Source of the DNA: Pararge aegeria
Taxonomy: Eukaryota > Arthropoda > Insecta > Lepidoptera > Nymphalidae
Direction of reading: 5' to 3'
Assembly (NCBI RefSeq): GCF_905163445.1
Contig: NC_053182.1
Coordinates: forward strand, 4,588,001-4,652,000
DNA length: 64,000 nt
Shown here: positions 38,401-50,300 of the stretch, piece by piece
Layout: the number at the start of each line of letters is the position of its first letter
Numbering within the stretch: position 1 is the first letter of the stretch
The notes under the pieces: model-generated
Told to the model about the DNA's origin: nothing
What the model saw: only the letters and a program-made list of their open reading frames with translations
The model's database searches: none
Made by a program: the position numbers and the translations under genes

Positions 38401-40546
38401 ATATTACAATTGTATAATTATACTATTATTTCATCTCTCACAAGATTGAAAAATAAATACATAAATAAATATACTACGACCATACACACATCGCCATCTA
38501 GCCCCAAAGTAAGCGTAGCTTGTGTTATGGGTACTAAGTTGGCTGATGAATATTTTTCCTATGAATACAATACAAATAAATACTTATAATATATAGATAA
38601 AAACCCAGGCACTGAAAAACATTCATGTTCATCACACAAACATTTTCCAGTTGTGGGAATCGAACCCACGACCTTGGACTCAGAAAGCAGGGTCGCTACA
38701 ACTGCGCCACTCGGCCGTCAAAATGAATTTTTTAAATGTAAATTGTTGATGCTGAGTTTCCAGCCGGCTTCTTCTTGGTAGCATCTGCTTTGCGATCTGG
38801 CGATATAGTCAGCACAAGGAAAAGATTTGAGGTATCTAAATTATCGAATAAGCCTACTAAATAAATTTTAATAAATGTTAGTCAAAATTTTGAAATGTAA
38901 TATATAAAAAGCTATACACCTACCCAGTTATTAGGAGGTTGTATGTTGCCATTCTCATCAACGACTCCATCTTCCCATACAAAGTAATTATAATATTTCT
39001 CATTCCCGTTAAGAGCTTCTTGAAACCATACACTTTCGTTTGAAGTATGATTCGGTACCAGATCTAATACGACTTTGATGTCTACAAAAAGGTTTTGTGT
39101 GACCACTTTATTCAAAGTAAATTATAATTCCTTGTAGAAAATAAAGTCTAATAGACATTAATTTAGTGCGCAAGTAAGAATTGTAGGCGGTTTTCAGAAT
39201 TAATACGAAGGGCTCACTTAACTTATATAATATTTATGGATAAATGTTAAAGAACTTTGCTACCTCTATTTATGTAATAAGTAAGTGCAAATACTAACAA
39301 TGTTATCATTTTATCTGACTATAGAAATTCATTCCAATTTTACAACAAATAGATAAAGACTCCTTTTATATTCTACTTCAGATTATTTTATTTCTCCTTG
39401 ATTTTCAATGGAGACATAATTGAAGGTCTAACTGGGGATAAGAACTTATTTCAAAACGTAGGTATAGATGATATCAGCATATATATCTTTTATACTACTT
39501 ACCTAATTCTTTGGCTTTATCAAGAAGTTCATTGAAATCATCCATAGTTCCATATTCATCGTGAATCGCATAAAAATCGGCAATGTCATATCCAAAATCA
39601 TACATTGGAGATTGAAAAATTGGTGACAGCCATATAGCACCAGCACCAAGTTCTTTTATATATTCTAACTTCGAAGTTATACCTAAAAGTTAAAAAAGAA
39701 TAGTAGATTTATAAAATTTAAATTTTATTTTTTTTTAATTTATAAAATTTATAATTCCTCCAAGTGTAGGTAAAAAGACTAATAAAAATTATAAGAATAC
39801 GAGCTGTTGCCCGCGACTTCGTCTGCGTCTGATTTTGTTTTTATCGTATTCAGTATCGCTAAGCCTTAAATGAGTACATGTGACTGTCAATTAATTATAG
39901 ACAAATAATTTGCAATAAAATAAAATTGCGACTATAATGAAATATCTAAGCTATCCTATCTCTTAAGTTGGACCAGACTGCTCACGGTGTGCCAATTTAA
40001 TTTAAAATCGGTTAAGTAGTTTAGGAGTCCATCGCGGACAAACATCGTGACAGGAGATTTATATATATTAAGATTAGATGTATATATACTACTTTACTAT
40101 AATGGTATATTACTTTACTATAATGGTCAAGAAAGAGGACGCTTATGAGGTTAAGTTAAGTACGCTTAGAAAGATTGAGAGTGAGATGTCAATAATGGGG
40201 CGCCGATTACCGATTCATTTCCACCAGAGCTGCTTTCATTGAATTAAAACGATGCTATTTAGCGAAGATTTTAAGGATTAAATTCGGAACGTCACATAGC
40301 TCTGTATGAAATGTTTCTTAAACCAGCGTCATAAAATCATGGTCAAGCACAAACATTGGCGTCGTTTAACCTACCTTTTATATCACCAATTCCATCTCCG
40401 TCACTATCCACGTAAGAACGTGGATATATCTGATACACAATAGTTGTTTCCCACCACTCTAACTCCCTGTCAGTTTCTTGTTTTATAATACTACCCGCAG
40501 TAAATATAGCGAAAATTGACACTAATGATAAAATTATGCCTTTCAT
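35483..40546 (-). CDS. Maltase-like alpha-glucosidase, GH13 (gene B, complete)
   Basis: This is a second secreted alpha-glucosidase paralogue, 1.4 kb upstream of gene A on the same strand. Exons: 40375-40546, 39503-39682, 38924-39081, 38231-38356, 37684-38139, 37503-37610, 37268-37418, 36970-37165, 36740-36877, 35483-35552. They join in phase to 584 aa. I chose the ATG at 40546 (MKGIILSLVSIFAIFTAG, a clear signal peptide) over an in-frame GTG 15 bases upstream. Motifs are DSDGDGIGDIKG, region I DLVPNH, region V QPDLNYRN, nucleophile Asp229 in GFRVDAVNC, acid/base Glu303 in VMMSEVY, and Asp369 in VGNHDQSR. All catalytic residues are present, so it should be active. The His usually found four residues after the nucleophile (as in gene A) is Cys here. 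Introns are short, except that intron 9 holds a LINE fragment and intron 3 a SINE plus a LINE tail. A TATA box and a polyadenylation signal fit the two ends. Confidence 0.93.
35640..36475 (+). mobile_element. Jockey-type LINE 3' fragment in gene B intron 9
   Basis: The frame at 35699-36046 encodes a peptide with WRPHYSTHYLRLERVQKRFM, LTYFKILNLDQRRDLLDL and FLYRLLRN, the region after the RT domain in Jockey-like LINEs. A non-coding 3' part follows to (AAAT)n at 36463-36475. It is 5'-truncated, antisense to the host gene and confined to the intron. Confidence 0.72.
38479..38720 (-). repeat. SINE family 1 copy in gene B intron 3
   Basis: Read on the minus strand it starts GGCCGAGTGGCGCAGTTG, with B box GGTTCGATTCC, then the standard body. 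It lies in the intron 38357-38923 in the same orientation as the host gene. Confidence 0.85.
38721..38900 (+). mobile_element. Jockey/CR1-like LINE 3' tail in gene B intron 3
   Basis: GCCGGCTTCTTCTTGGTAGC, GATCTGGCGATATAGTC and an AATAAATTTTAATAAATG tail. It is adjacent to the SINE family 1 copy. Confidence 0.62.
39798..40078 (-). mobile_element. Helitron-like fragment in gene B intron 1
   Basis: AGCTGTTGCCCGCGACTTCG, TCAGTATCGCTAAGCCTTAA and TTAAAATCGGTTAAGTAG relate it to the elements at 18232 and 63406, with a central deletion. Confidence 0.5.
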
Positions 40547-40563
40547 TTCAAGAAAATGCACAT
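40543..40563 (-). other. Six-codon upstream ORF overlapping the gene B start codon
   Basis: An ATG at 40563 opens six codons and stops with TGA at 40543-40545. That TGA overlaps the gene B ATG in the sequence ATGA. It lies in the predicted leader and could tune translation by reinitiation; this is inference. Confidence 0.4.
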
Positions 40564-40612
40564 GTCCACTTAGAGAACGTAAAAATATGGATGAAAAATT
40601 AAATACTCGCAG

Positions 40613-40621
40613 ATTTATATA
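40613..40621 (-). promoter_or_regulatory. Candidate TATA box of gene B
   Basis: TATATAAAT on the minus strand lies 67-75 bases upstream of the gene B ATG. A start about 30 bases downstream (near 40590) would give a leader of about 45 bases that contains one upstream ATG. Confidence 0.55.
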
Positions 40622-41291
40622 TCTCTGATTGGGAAATGTGAAGTGTCTTTATCGGAGATGTTTAAGCTGATAATGATCTTAAAATATTATCAAAAATATT
40701 TGTGATTTATATAGACGCTCATGTTATGCCAAAAAATATCCACATCTTGAATTTTTTAGAAAAGTTAATTCTTGTATTCTAAAATTTCACATTCTTGGAC
40801 CACCGTTGCCGTCACAACCGATTCATTTACGTGGTTAACCTTATTGCCTCTTTGAAGAAGCATTATATTTATTGAATATGGTTTAGTTTTCCCCATCAAA
40901 TTCAATGAAATTATGTAACGAGGATAATGCCATAAAACAATATTATCTCATATCGAAGAACACTTCGTTGGAGACTGATAAGTGATAAGACATCTCTCAA
41001 AACAAAAATATCTTTTATCTCTCTACCAACAAGCTACAAACATCTTCAAAAACTATCTCGAGTAGATACTACGGACCAACCCAAATCTTTTCCAATTTAA
41101 TTATGAAGAAGTATATATATTGCTCAATGATTATAATAAGTCGGTGTTTACAGACGTAAGTTTTTATTTTATCTACCTTCCTTCTAAACAATTCTACCAA
41201 AGCACGGCAAAACCAAGTACGTGTTTCATAACTTTCATAAAAGCCTTTTTTAAGACGTAATAAAACACACCTTAATCATATGTCAATATTA
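40622..41291. other. Spacer between gene C 3' end and gene B promoter
   Basis: About 670 bases of AT-rich DNA without recognised repeats, unusually clean compared with the neighbouring introns. It probably contains the gene B upstream control region. Confidence 0.55.
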
Positions 41292-41297
41292 TTTATT
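41292..41297 (-). terminator. Candidate polyadenylation signal, gene C
   Basis: AATAAA on the minus strand lies 36 bases after the gene C stop, within an AT-rich tract. A retained signal fits a gene that is still transcribed. Confidence 0.5.
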
Positions 41298-41332
41298 ACA
41301 AAAAAAAAATATTTGTCACGTTAATCAAGATT

Positions 41333-44300
41333 TCACACCTGCATTCTTAAAACTAATGCTTCATCCACACCTATTTCCAAATAATTCGCTTGCACATTGT
41401 CACTGTAACAGAAACAAATTTGTTAAAAATAATATTTAAATAATTAATAACTGTACGTTTTGTCGGCATTTGAAGAGGAAATAAAAATTAACTTCCTATT
41501 TTTTTATTTATTTAACTTGATGGCAAGGCAACATTTAGCTGGTATGAATGGGTCAAAACTTGTAACTGAATTCTAAATTATTAATCCCCATAATTTTTTT
41601 TATATATAACCACACTCAGATGGTTGATGGACAACGAATAGCTAAAATTTAAACCAAGAAATTCGAAATTTACTGTAAATTCCTTGAGTATCCTAGAGGT
41701 GCTTAGTACTCTAGGATAATTTATCGTTTCCGTAAGGATTGTTCGAAAATCCTGGAAATGGGGTGAAAAACATTCACTCAAATCAACAAGGCAATTTATT
41801 TAGGTTTACTATTACCAATCGAACTCTGTTACACTAGATACAGGGTAACCTTTTTTTAAATCGGGTAAACTTTAAAATTAAATTCGTGTGTTAATTCTAT
41901 ATTTACCGCGACAATTTCAGCACAGAGGATGGAGAATTTGTACAAGGGATAGCGAGAAATCATTTTATTATAATTGGAGGCTCATTAAAAACGCTTTATG
42001 AGTTTATACAAATAGGTAAGTGTGTATGAAGCGGTGATAGCCGAATATGCTCAGGCTTTAAGTCTCCTTTTCTGCGGGACCGAGTTTGGTTTACGCCACG
42101 CACCAAAAACTTTTCGTAATAGCGTGCATTTTAAACAACTTAACAAATATGATTTCTCTCTTATTTAAGTTATTTTAAAAGCAAATATTGTTATCATTGT
42201 TGAGCTGTTAAGCCTTGCATTAAAAAAGGAATTCATGTGCTGGTCTATTACGGAATGCTAGACTTCATCTGGCATAGCAAGGCGTGTGCCTTTGATAACA
42301 TTGAGATATATTAGATTGATGCGATTCGCGAATCGTGAAATTCGAAACGCGATGCATCATATTTAAAAGAGCATATAGCTCCGAAAACTTAAAGTTACGT
42401 GCCGTGGATCAAACTCAGTCTGCCCAAAAGGGAGGCTGAAGTCGTAACCACTAGGCTATTACAGCTTTTAAGTGGTTAATATTGAATATAATAAGAACCA
42501 ATTAAGTCATTTTATTCCTAAAGAAGGTCGCTTTACCAAATACCTGTAAGTCCTTGATGAAAGTACGCTGCTGACCTCGACCTCCAATTGCCCAAATATC
42601 AGATCGAAGGCAGTCAGATTGACAACTTGATAGGTCCTGCCAAGATTCATGACCACGACATATGCGTCATCGTTATACCACCTGTAAAGACGAAATTAAG
42701 AACTTATACAAATAAGTACGTATGTATGAGGCGGTGATAGCCGAATATGCTAAGTTCTGTCTCCTTCTCTGGGGGACCGAGATTGATTCCCGCCACGAAC
42801 CACTACTACGAATTGAAATAATAAGACACATAGAACTGCTGAGTTTCTTGCCGGCTTCTTCTCGGTAGAATCTGCTTTACGAACCGGTGGTAGAGCAACT
42901 ACAAACAGACATAATTGACGTTTCAAAAGTACTTATATTAGGCCTACTTCAAATAAATGGATTTTGAATTTTAAATTTGAATTTTAGAACGGAGGACCTT
43001 TGGATGGATGGTTCACCAGAAAATGCAGTATTGGTAGACCAAAAGCCTGCCAATCGAGTCGCAAATGTGTTTTGCACTGCTGCAAAAAACTGTAAAGTGT
43101 GAGAGTCCCAGCATCTACCAGTTGTCATAATAGATGTCTTCTGGTGAACATTATGTTATGACGATGATGATTTACTGAATAACGAAAAATGTTTGCCTAA
43201 TAAGAAATCTCTGAGTCACACAACGGTCAATTGAGAAAGCTATGATCGGAGTAGCTGTACATGATCAGATTAAAATATAAACACATCCGTAAGAGGATCA
43301 GAGTTACCAACATATGTGATTGAGATTCGAAGCTAAAGTTTAAGTAGGTAAAGTACATATAGACATCAGGCTTTGAAGGACAATGCATTGGATTCTAGTA
43401 TAAAACCCGTACAATAGCAAGGTCAACCAATTTTCACAATTTTTTTGTTGAAATATTCGGGTCTCACAATTTTTTTTTGCCTATAATAAAACTTATTTTT
43501 CTAACAAAAAGTAGTAGACAAAAAAATATAATAAATATTTGAAACTGGCTTTGTAAATCAAACGATAGTGCCTTTGATGTCTATAGGCGCTCCAAAATAC
43601 AAGCAGTACCATGATGGAAAAAGAACCACTACAAAAAAAAATTAAATAGGAACCTCGTTGGCCAAATCAAAAAAAAAGATAATAGAGCTGATACTGAAAA
43701 AAATAAATATTCACTCTTTTTTAATTTATAATCAGGATTTTAAAGTATAAATGTAGTTAAAAGCTCTTAACTTCGTTGAAGATTCGTGCTTTTCTGAACT
43801 ATTTGCCGCGGAAATTTTTTTTTACATAATGTGTGCACCAATATTACGAAAACTATTAAACGTTCTTCGTTAAATTCAAAAATTCAAAAAAAAAATTCAA
43901 AATTCAAAATTCATTTATTTCAAGTAGGCCTAATACAAGCACTTTTGAAACGTCAAGTCTGTCCGTGTGTAGTGACTCTACCACCGGTTCGGAAGGCAGA
44001 TTCTACCGAGAAGAAGCCGGCAAGAAACTCAGCAGTTGCTCTTTTCCAACATCAAAAATTTACATTTTATATTTTAACATTCATTTTTCTATCTTGTGAG
44101 AGATGAAAGCGGAGCCGGATGCTTCCAAGCAACCTTGTCATTAAGAAACTCATCAATTGTATAATAACCTCGCTGTAATAAATGTGTTTTAACACATTCT
44201 TTAAACTTATGGATTGGTAGGTCCAAAATTACCTTAGGAATCATATTATAAAAGCGTATACTCAATCCCACAAATGACTTCTGCACCTTTCGCAGACGAT

Positions 44301-47300
44301 ATGCAGATGTCACTAATTTATGACCATTTCTTGTAAGTCGACTGTTTATATCCACTTTTTGTTTATAAAGACTAATATGTTGAAAAGACTAATATGTTGT
44401 TATGTTAGCTTTTTCTTTTAACGTGCAACATTTATTGAATTTGTCATCGATAATATTATGTCAAGGTTTGTAAAATTTCTATCAAAATTGCATACTTCAG
44501 CTGTTGGTAGAAACCTATAAATATCTAATAAAGTCATCGTGTGCAATTTTGATCCTGCACGACGCTAAAGGATATGAGATATTGTCGTGAATTGGCGCAA
44601 TAACCAATTTTAATGTTACTATCTTATTTGATTTTTTGAACGGATTTATAAAACTCTTACTATTTTAAATTGAAAGCAAGAACGGCTTTAAAAGTAATAA
44701 GAGTTGACCAAAGAATTAATAAGTGAACTTTAATTGAACAAATAATCTATCTATATATAAAAGGCAAAGGTGACTGACTGACTGACGGCTCTATCAACGC
44801 ACAGCTCTAACCACTTGACGGATCGGGCTGAAATTTTGCACACATATAATTATTACAACGTAGGCATCCGCTAAAAAAGAATTTATAAAAATTCCAACCC
44901 TAAGAGGATTAAGTGGGGTATGAAAGTTTGTATAAAATCCTTCATTTATCAATTCAAACGATTACAGTTTCCCCTCGAAGTATGTTTTGCAATAACTATA
45001 AACCAGTCTTGAGAGAGAAAACTGCTTCTCAGTAGGCAATTCTACGTAGCTTGCTCACGCGTAAGCTCATCCAGTGGCTTGGTAGTTTTGGCGTCAACAA
45101 AGAAGTTTTATAGTTCATACTTTTCTAGAAGCAGCAAGACATTTCCTAAACCTATGTAGTAAAATTTACTGAATCAAAAATTGAACTTAGCGCGAGCGAA
45201 GCCGCGGGCAAAAGCTAGTATTAATTATAATTCTCCCTCGTGCAAATTAGTTTCCAGTTCTATTTTATGTAAATAGCGTTCTCTCAAACAGAATGGAATC
45301 GTCTAATGGCCCAATAACGGGAACAATAATAATTGTTTCCAATAATAATTGTATCCGACAATTGGAAATTTGCTTTTGGTCTTACGAGTCTGTGTTTGCC
45401 AATCTCTTGTACTAAGTACTTTCAAGGGTCAGAAGTTTATGTTTGTTCAAATGTTTACTAAAATATTTGAACAATTACTATAATATGATGGAGGTTGGTT
45501 TTCAGAATTACAAGACAGTAATATCTAGGTGGATTTGTAAAAATAGAAGTATAGTCTCAATTATTTAATGACTTCATTTGTTGAATCGGCTATAGCTCAG
45601 GACTTCGGCTTCACGTTCAGTGGGGAGTTCAAATCCAAGCACGTACCTCTCTCTTTTCTAAGATATAGACGTTTTCAGTAAATAAAATAGCACTTGCTTC
45701 AACGGTGAAGGAAAACATCGTGAGGAAACCTACATGCCTAGAAGTTCTCTATACTATTCTCACAGGTATGTAAAGTCGTCGACTAATCCGCGCTGGGCCA
45801 GCGTGATGGGCTACGGCCTAAATTCTTCTGATTGTAAATGAAAACCCGTGCCCGTTAGTGGCCAGTTTAGTTACGATAATGAAGAAGCATTTGTAAGCAA
45901 TTTTATAAGAATCTCGATAAAATTGCTTTAGTTACAAAAAAATTTAAGCTGTTTGTAGAGAACAGCCTCAAAGGAGATGAAATTACCTTTTGAAAGCAAA
46001 CACGTCATTGTTCAGCGCCAGTGACTCGTACCGACCAAGTCTAAACGCCGAGCGCATCCGCAGACTAATCAGTGTGCGGTATACTTGATAGTGAGAACGC
46101 ACAGCTGATCGCTGATTGGCCACGTTTATGTTCTCGTACCCTTCAGCTACCGGAAGCCATGTACTTTCTGCTTCTGAGAAACCTGTAACATTTCACCAAC
46201 ATCATCCTTAGACTAATGATGTTCTTTTATTGGACATAGGCCTCCGTTCTAAAAAGGGCATTAGATTGGAGGCCTTTGCCCACGGAGGAAGAGTTATGTG
46301 TGTGCCTTAGTGATGATAGCCATTTTTGGTTCCACTACAAGTTTGCCCTTGACTGCACTCTCACCTGATGATGATGATGAAGTGATGATGAAGTGATGCA
46401 GTCTAAAATGGTAGCGGGCAACCCGTTTGGGAGTATGGTAGATACACCCTTAATCGGTTTCCCGCATTTTTTTATTTCTTTAACGCACAAAACAGATCAC
46501 GACAAAACATCAACAACAAAATAGAGAGGGACTAAGAGTTTAGTCTAGTTAAAGATAGTTGGCGAGTTTAACGATTATCATCAAAACATCACATTTTAGA
46601 CATTTTAAGCGAACACTTAACTTGTACCTCTACGCCAGAGTTTGGCAAAAACCAATTTCCAAACTTATACTGAGAATACCTTGACAACAACCTATTATCC
46701 AAAAAAAAATCGGTCTGGCAGTTAAAACCAGAATAACATGAGCCCTAGCCAAAGGCCCACCAACCACAAGACGTACGATATTTTGTTTTTTTTTTTTAAT
46801 AAATAAAAAAATATATATACATAGACAAGTGCTTGACTGCAATTACACCTGATGGTAAGTGATGATGCAGCCTAAGATGAAGCGCGCTTGCCTAGAAGAT
46901 GCCTATTCACTCTTGATTTGAATGTACCAAAATTATAGTTATCGGGGAAGACGGAAGATTGGAGGGCATTCCAGGCCTTTGCGGTGCGGATCACAACAAC
47001 ACAACGTAACAGTGCAGATTCTTTTGGTACCTCGCAGTTCGATGGAAGAAAGGAGATTGTTTAACCAAATCGAATAGCTCCTGAGCACACTCTCCGAAAC
47101 ACACATATACAAGACTATTATAAGATATCTAATTAAATTGGATTCAGTTTGGACGGAGACGTGAAGTAACAACGCAAAAAGAAGTCGGTTAAAAAGCAAG
47201 CTAGGTAACAAAATATAGAACTTGACCCCTGTAAACAAATAGAGTTTATTGAATAAAAACCCTTGTAAAGTCAGGTGAAATCTCATTACCGGCGTTCCAT

Positions 47301-50300
47301 CTGCCCAGAAAAGGGTGCGGGCTGCTTGGTTTACGTGACACGGTAACGGGTCCTTTGTCTCGGATCTAATCCATTTGAAATGCCCTAAAGCTAAAACCTT
47401 TGTAATGTGTGGTCAAGGTAATGAAATTGTACAAAAAAAATAAAGATATCCTTTTGTTTTTGAGTACAGTTTTGTTAGTGATAACAACGTGGATCAGATC
47501 ATCTAAAATACGCATGCTTCGCTCTTATACCGCCTGCTACGCGCGAATAATAAAAGCCTTTATTAATAATCTTATGAACTGTAAAATGTTTTTTTTTGAA
47601 GTAAAAATTCTTTAGGCGCGACTAGGGAGTAACTCAGATCTTTTTTCTGACGGAAGTAACGCTAACGTTAGACGTCTGTGTCGTTTCCGATATTTAATAA
47701 TAATAATTTGGATTTATCGTAAGTATATGTCAGCTATGCTAGTATATGCTAGTGGCAAATATCATAATCAATTAGGATTATTTCTTTCCAATATTTTCAA
47801 ACGGATCAATTGTGAACAGCAAAGTGAATTAAAAACAAAACAGCTTTAAAAAAAAGAGAGTGAGAGTGAGAGTTTTTTGAAAATCTCTAAATATACTTGT
47901 TTATTTATAACTTTTGTAATAAATATATTATTAACAATTTTTCTATTAACAAATGAAAATATTTATAAAATGTGACAGTGATATTAATGAATTTTAAATA
48001 GAATACTTATGTAATACTATACTTTGGGTTTAAGGTTAAATACGGAAAATTATCATCACCTGCGTTTTTTCCATTGCTCCACTGGAAGGGTGTCCGCACC
48101 GGGTCGCGGGACACATCTATAAAGTTGACCGGGTCATCCGTATTGCAGGCGAGTGGGTCCTTCGTCTCGGTCCACGGCACGAACCCATTTACCATACCTA
48201 TTTCTTCGCCCTGCGTAATGGAAATAAGGACGCATTTGGAATAAATACGACGAATTATCAAGTAATTTTATGCGTTGAGGTTACGTTTTGTAACTCCCGA
48301 CACGAAAACGACGGTGTGTTATAAGTTTGACGTGTCTGTGTAAGTGTGTATGCGTGTGACTGTCTGTGGCATTGTAGCTCCCGAACGGATGAACCGATTT
48401 CGATTTTGTTTTTTTTATTTGGTTAAACTGAATCAGTCTGGAGTGTTCTTAGCTTTGTTTGATGAAAATTGGTGCAAGATAACCACCGCCAGAAAATGGA
48501 CACACACACTCATATGGGAATCAAATAAAAGTAAAACAATATACACTGTAACAAATTTCAAATTCAAGATGGCCGCCACCACAAAATGGCGAATGACATT
48601 TTGTTATTATGTATAAGGGGTTTTTTTAATTTTTAATTATCGTTATTACTTTAAAATAATGAACTACTATAGCAGTTATGTCTAAAGAAACTTATAAGCA
48701 AGTTGCTGGTTACATGGGTGACAATAATCATCTCCGGTTTATTAATCTATGGTGACCACAGTTCTGCTCTCTAAGAGTCGAGAGGGATTGATGTTTGATA
48801 CTCTTGTGCCTCCGAGAACACGTTTAACCATCAGCCCCAGTTATTATGTCTACGGATATTATTAAATCACAGATTTAAGAACATACGGCCGATTGGCGCA
48901 GTGGGCTGCTACCCTGCTTTCTGAGTCCGAGGCCGTGGGTTCGATTCCCACAACTGGACAATGTTTGTGAGATGAACATGAATGTTTTTCAGTAGCTGGG
49001 TGTTCATCTTTGCGTGATAGGTGCGTGTGTCAATGTCGGCGTGTGTAAAGGCTCCCAAAAGAAATATTTCCAATATTTCTTTATAAACTGTACTGATAAA
49101 TTGACAGTTAGACTTTTCTCAAAGGAAAAGTTAGTCCTAATCATTGCTTTCTGTAGCAAATAATAAATAAGTAAATCACTCTTTTTCCAAAGTTACGTAA
49201 TAATAACTTTGGGATTGTAAGTAATATACTTAGTTATTTTTATTTTCTTTCATGAAACTTTCTAACAACCCGCTTATTGTTTAGTAAAAAACTGAAACAA
49301 TTATTATACTGTCAACCCAAAAAAGGGGAAATAATATATTTAGATAACAAACATTAAAAAGAGGTTTTTGGTTAATTAGCATTTTTGTTACCTAATTATT
49401 CCGTCATCTAAAATCCAATTAAGACTTTTAATTGTAAAAGACTTAAAGAGTTTTATTAAATTTAGAACTTTGGTTTTAAATCAAAATAACTGGAAAAATA
49501 TGTCATCCAAGTTTGTAAAATTGCTTTTTTGTTTGTATATAGACCAATAGATTTAATTTTATTACTTCCAATTAAGTCCTTTTTAAATTTTTTTTAAATC
49601 CTATTTCTATTCAAGCAACCAAAATTTACGTTCTCATAAAGAACTAAGTATATAACTTACACCTGTGGCTTTGGATTATTTTGTTCCGCTTAAATCATGC
49701 ATTTGCCGATTGGCGCAGTTTGCTTTCTGAGTCCAAGGCCGTGGGTTCGATTCCTACAACTGGAAATTTTTTTGTGATGAGCATAAATGTTTTTCAGTGT
49801 CTGGGTGTTTATATGTATATTATAAGTATTTATGTATATTATTCATAAAAATATTCATCAGTAGTCATCTCAGTACCCATAACACAAGTTACGCTTACTT
49901 TAGGGCTAGATGGCAATGTGTCGTAGTATATAAATTATTTATTTATTTGCATCATTGGCACTAATTTAGAACTTAATATTCCCAGCAGATTTTTCATAAA
50001 TTATAGACTCGATGTTCACAGTGTTAATTAAAATGTCAGTTTCACTCACACGGTATACTTTTTCTGCTTAAAGAATTGCAAGAATATCAAGGTTATTTAT
50101 TCACTGCCCTGATTTAATTTTGATTTTAAGCTAATAGCACCTACGATATGGAAACAAAAAATATTATTTAATCCCGCATCTGAGTGACTTTTTACAACAA
50201 CATGGATTTACACTCACAGTTATGCACAAATATGGATGAAGTTGTCACAATGAATGAGTCCCGCATGAATATTTTCGACAAATAACTGGTATTCTATAAG

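Noticed and set aside
38640..38720. tRNA gene (A and B boxes, GGTTCGATTCC)
   Set aside because: It is the head of SINE family 1. The acceptor ends do not pair and the same sequence with the same tail recurs at several sites.
40547..40561. In-frame GTG start extending gene B by five residues
   Set aside because: Animal nuclear genes start at ATG. The ATG at 40546 directly begins a good signal peptide.
46366..46399. CRISPR-like or coding GATGAT repeat
   Set aside because: It is a simple-sequence expansion inside a SINE family 3 fragment in a eukaryotic genome.
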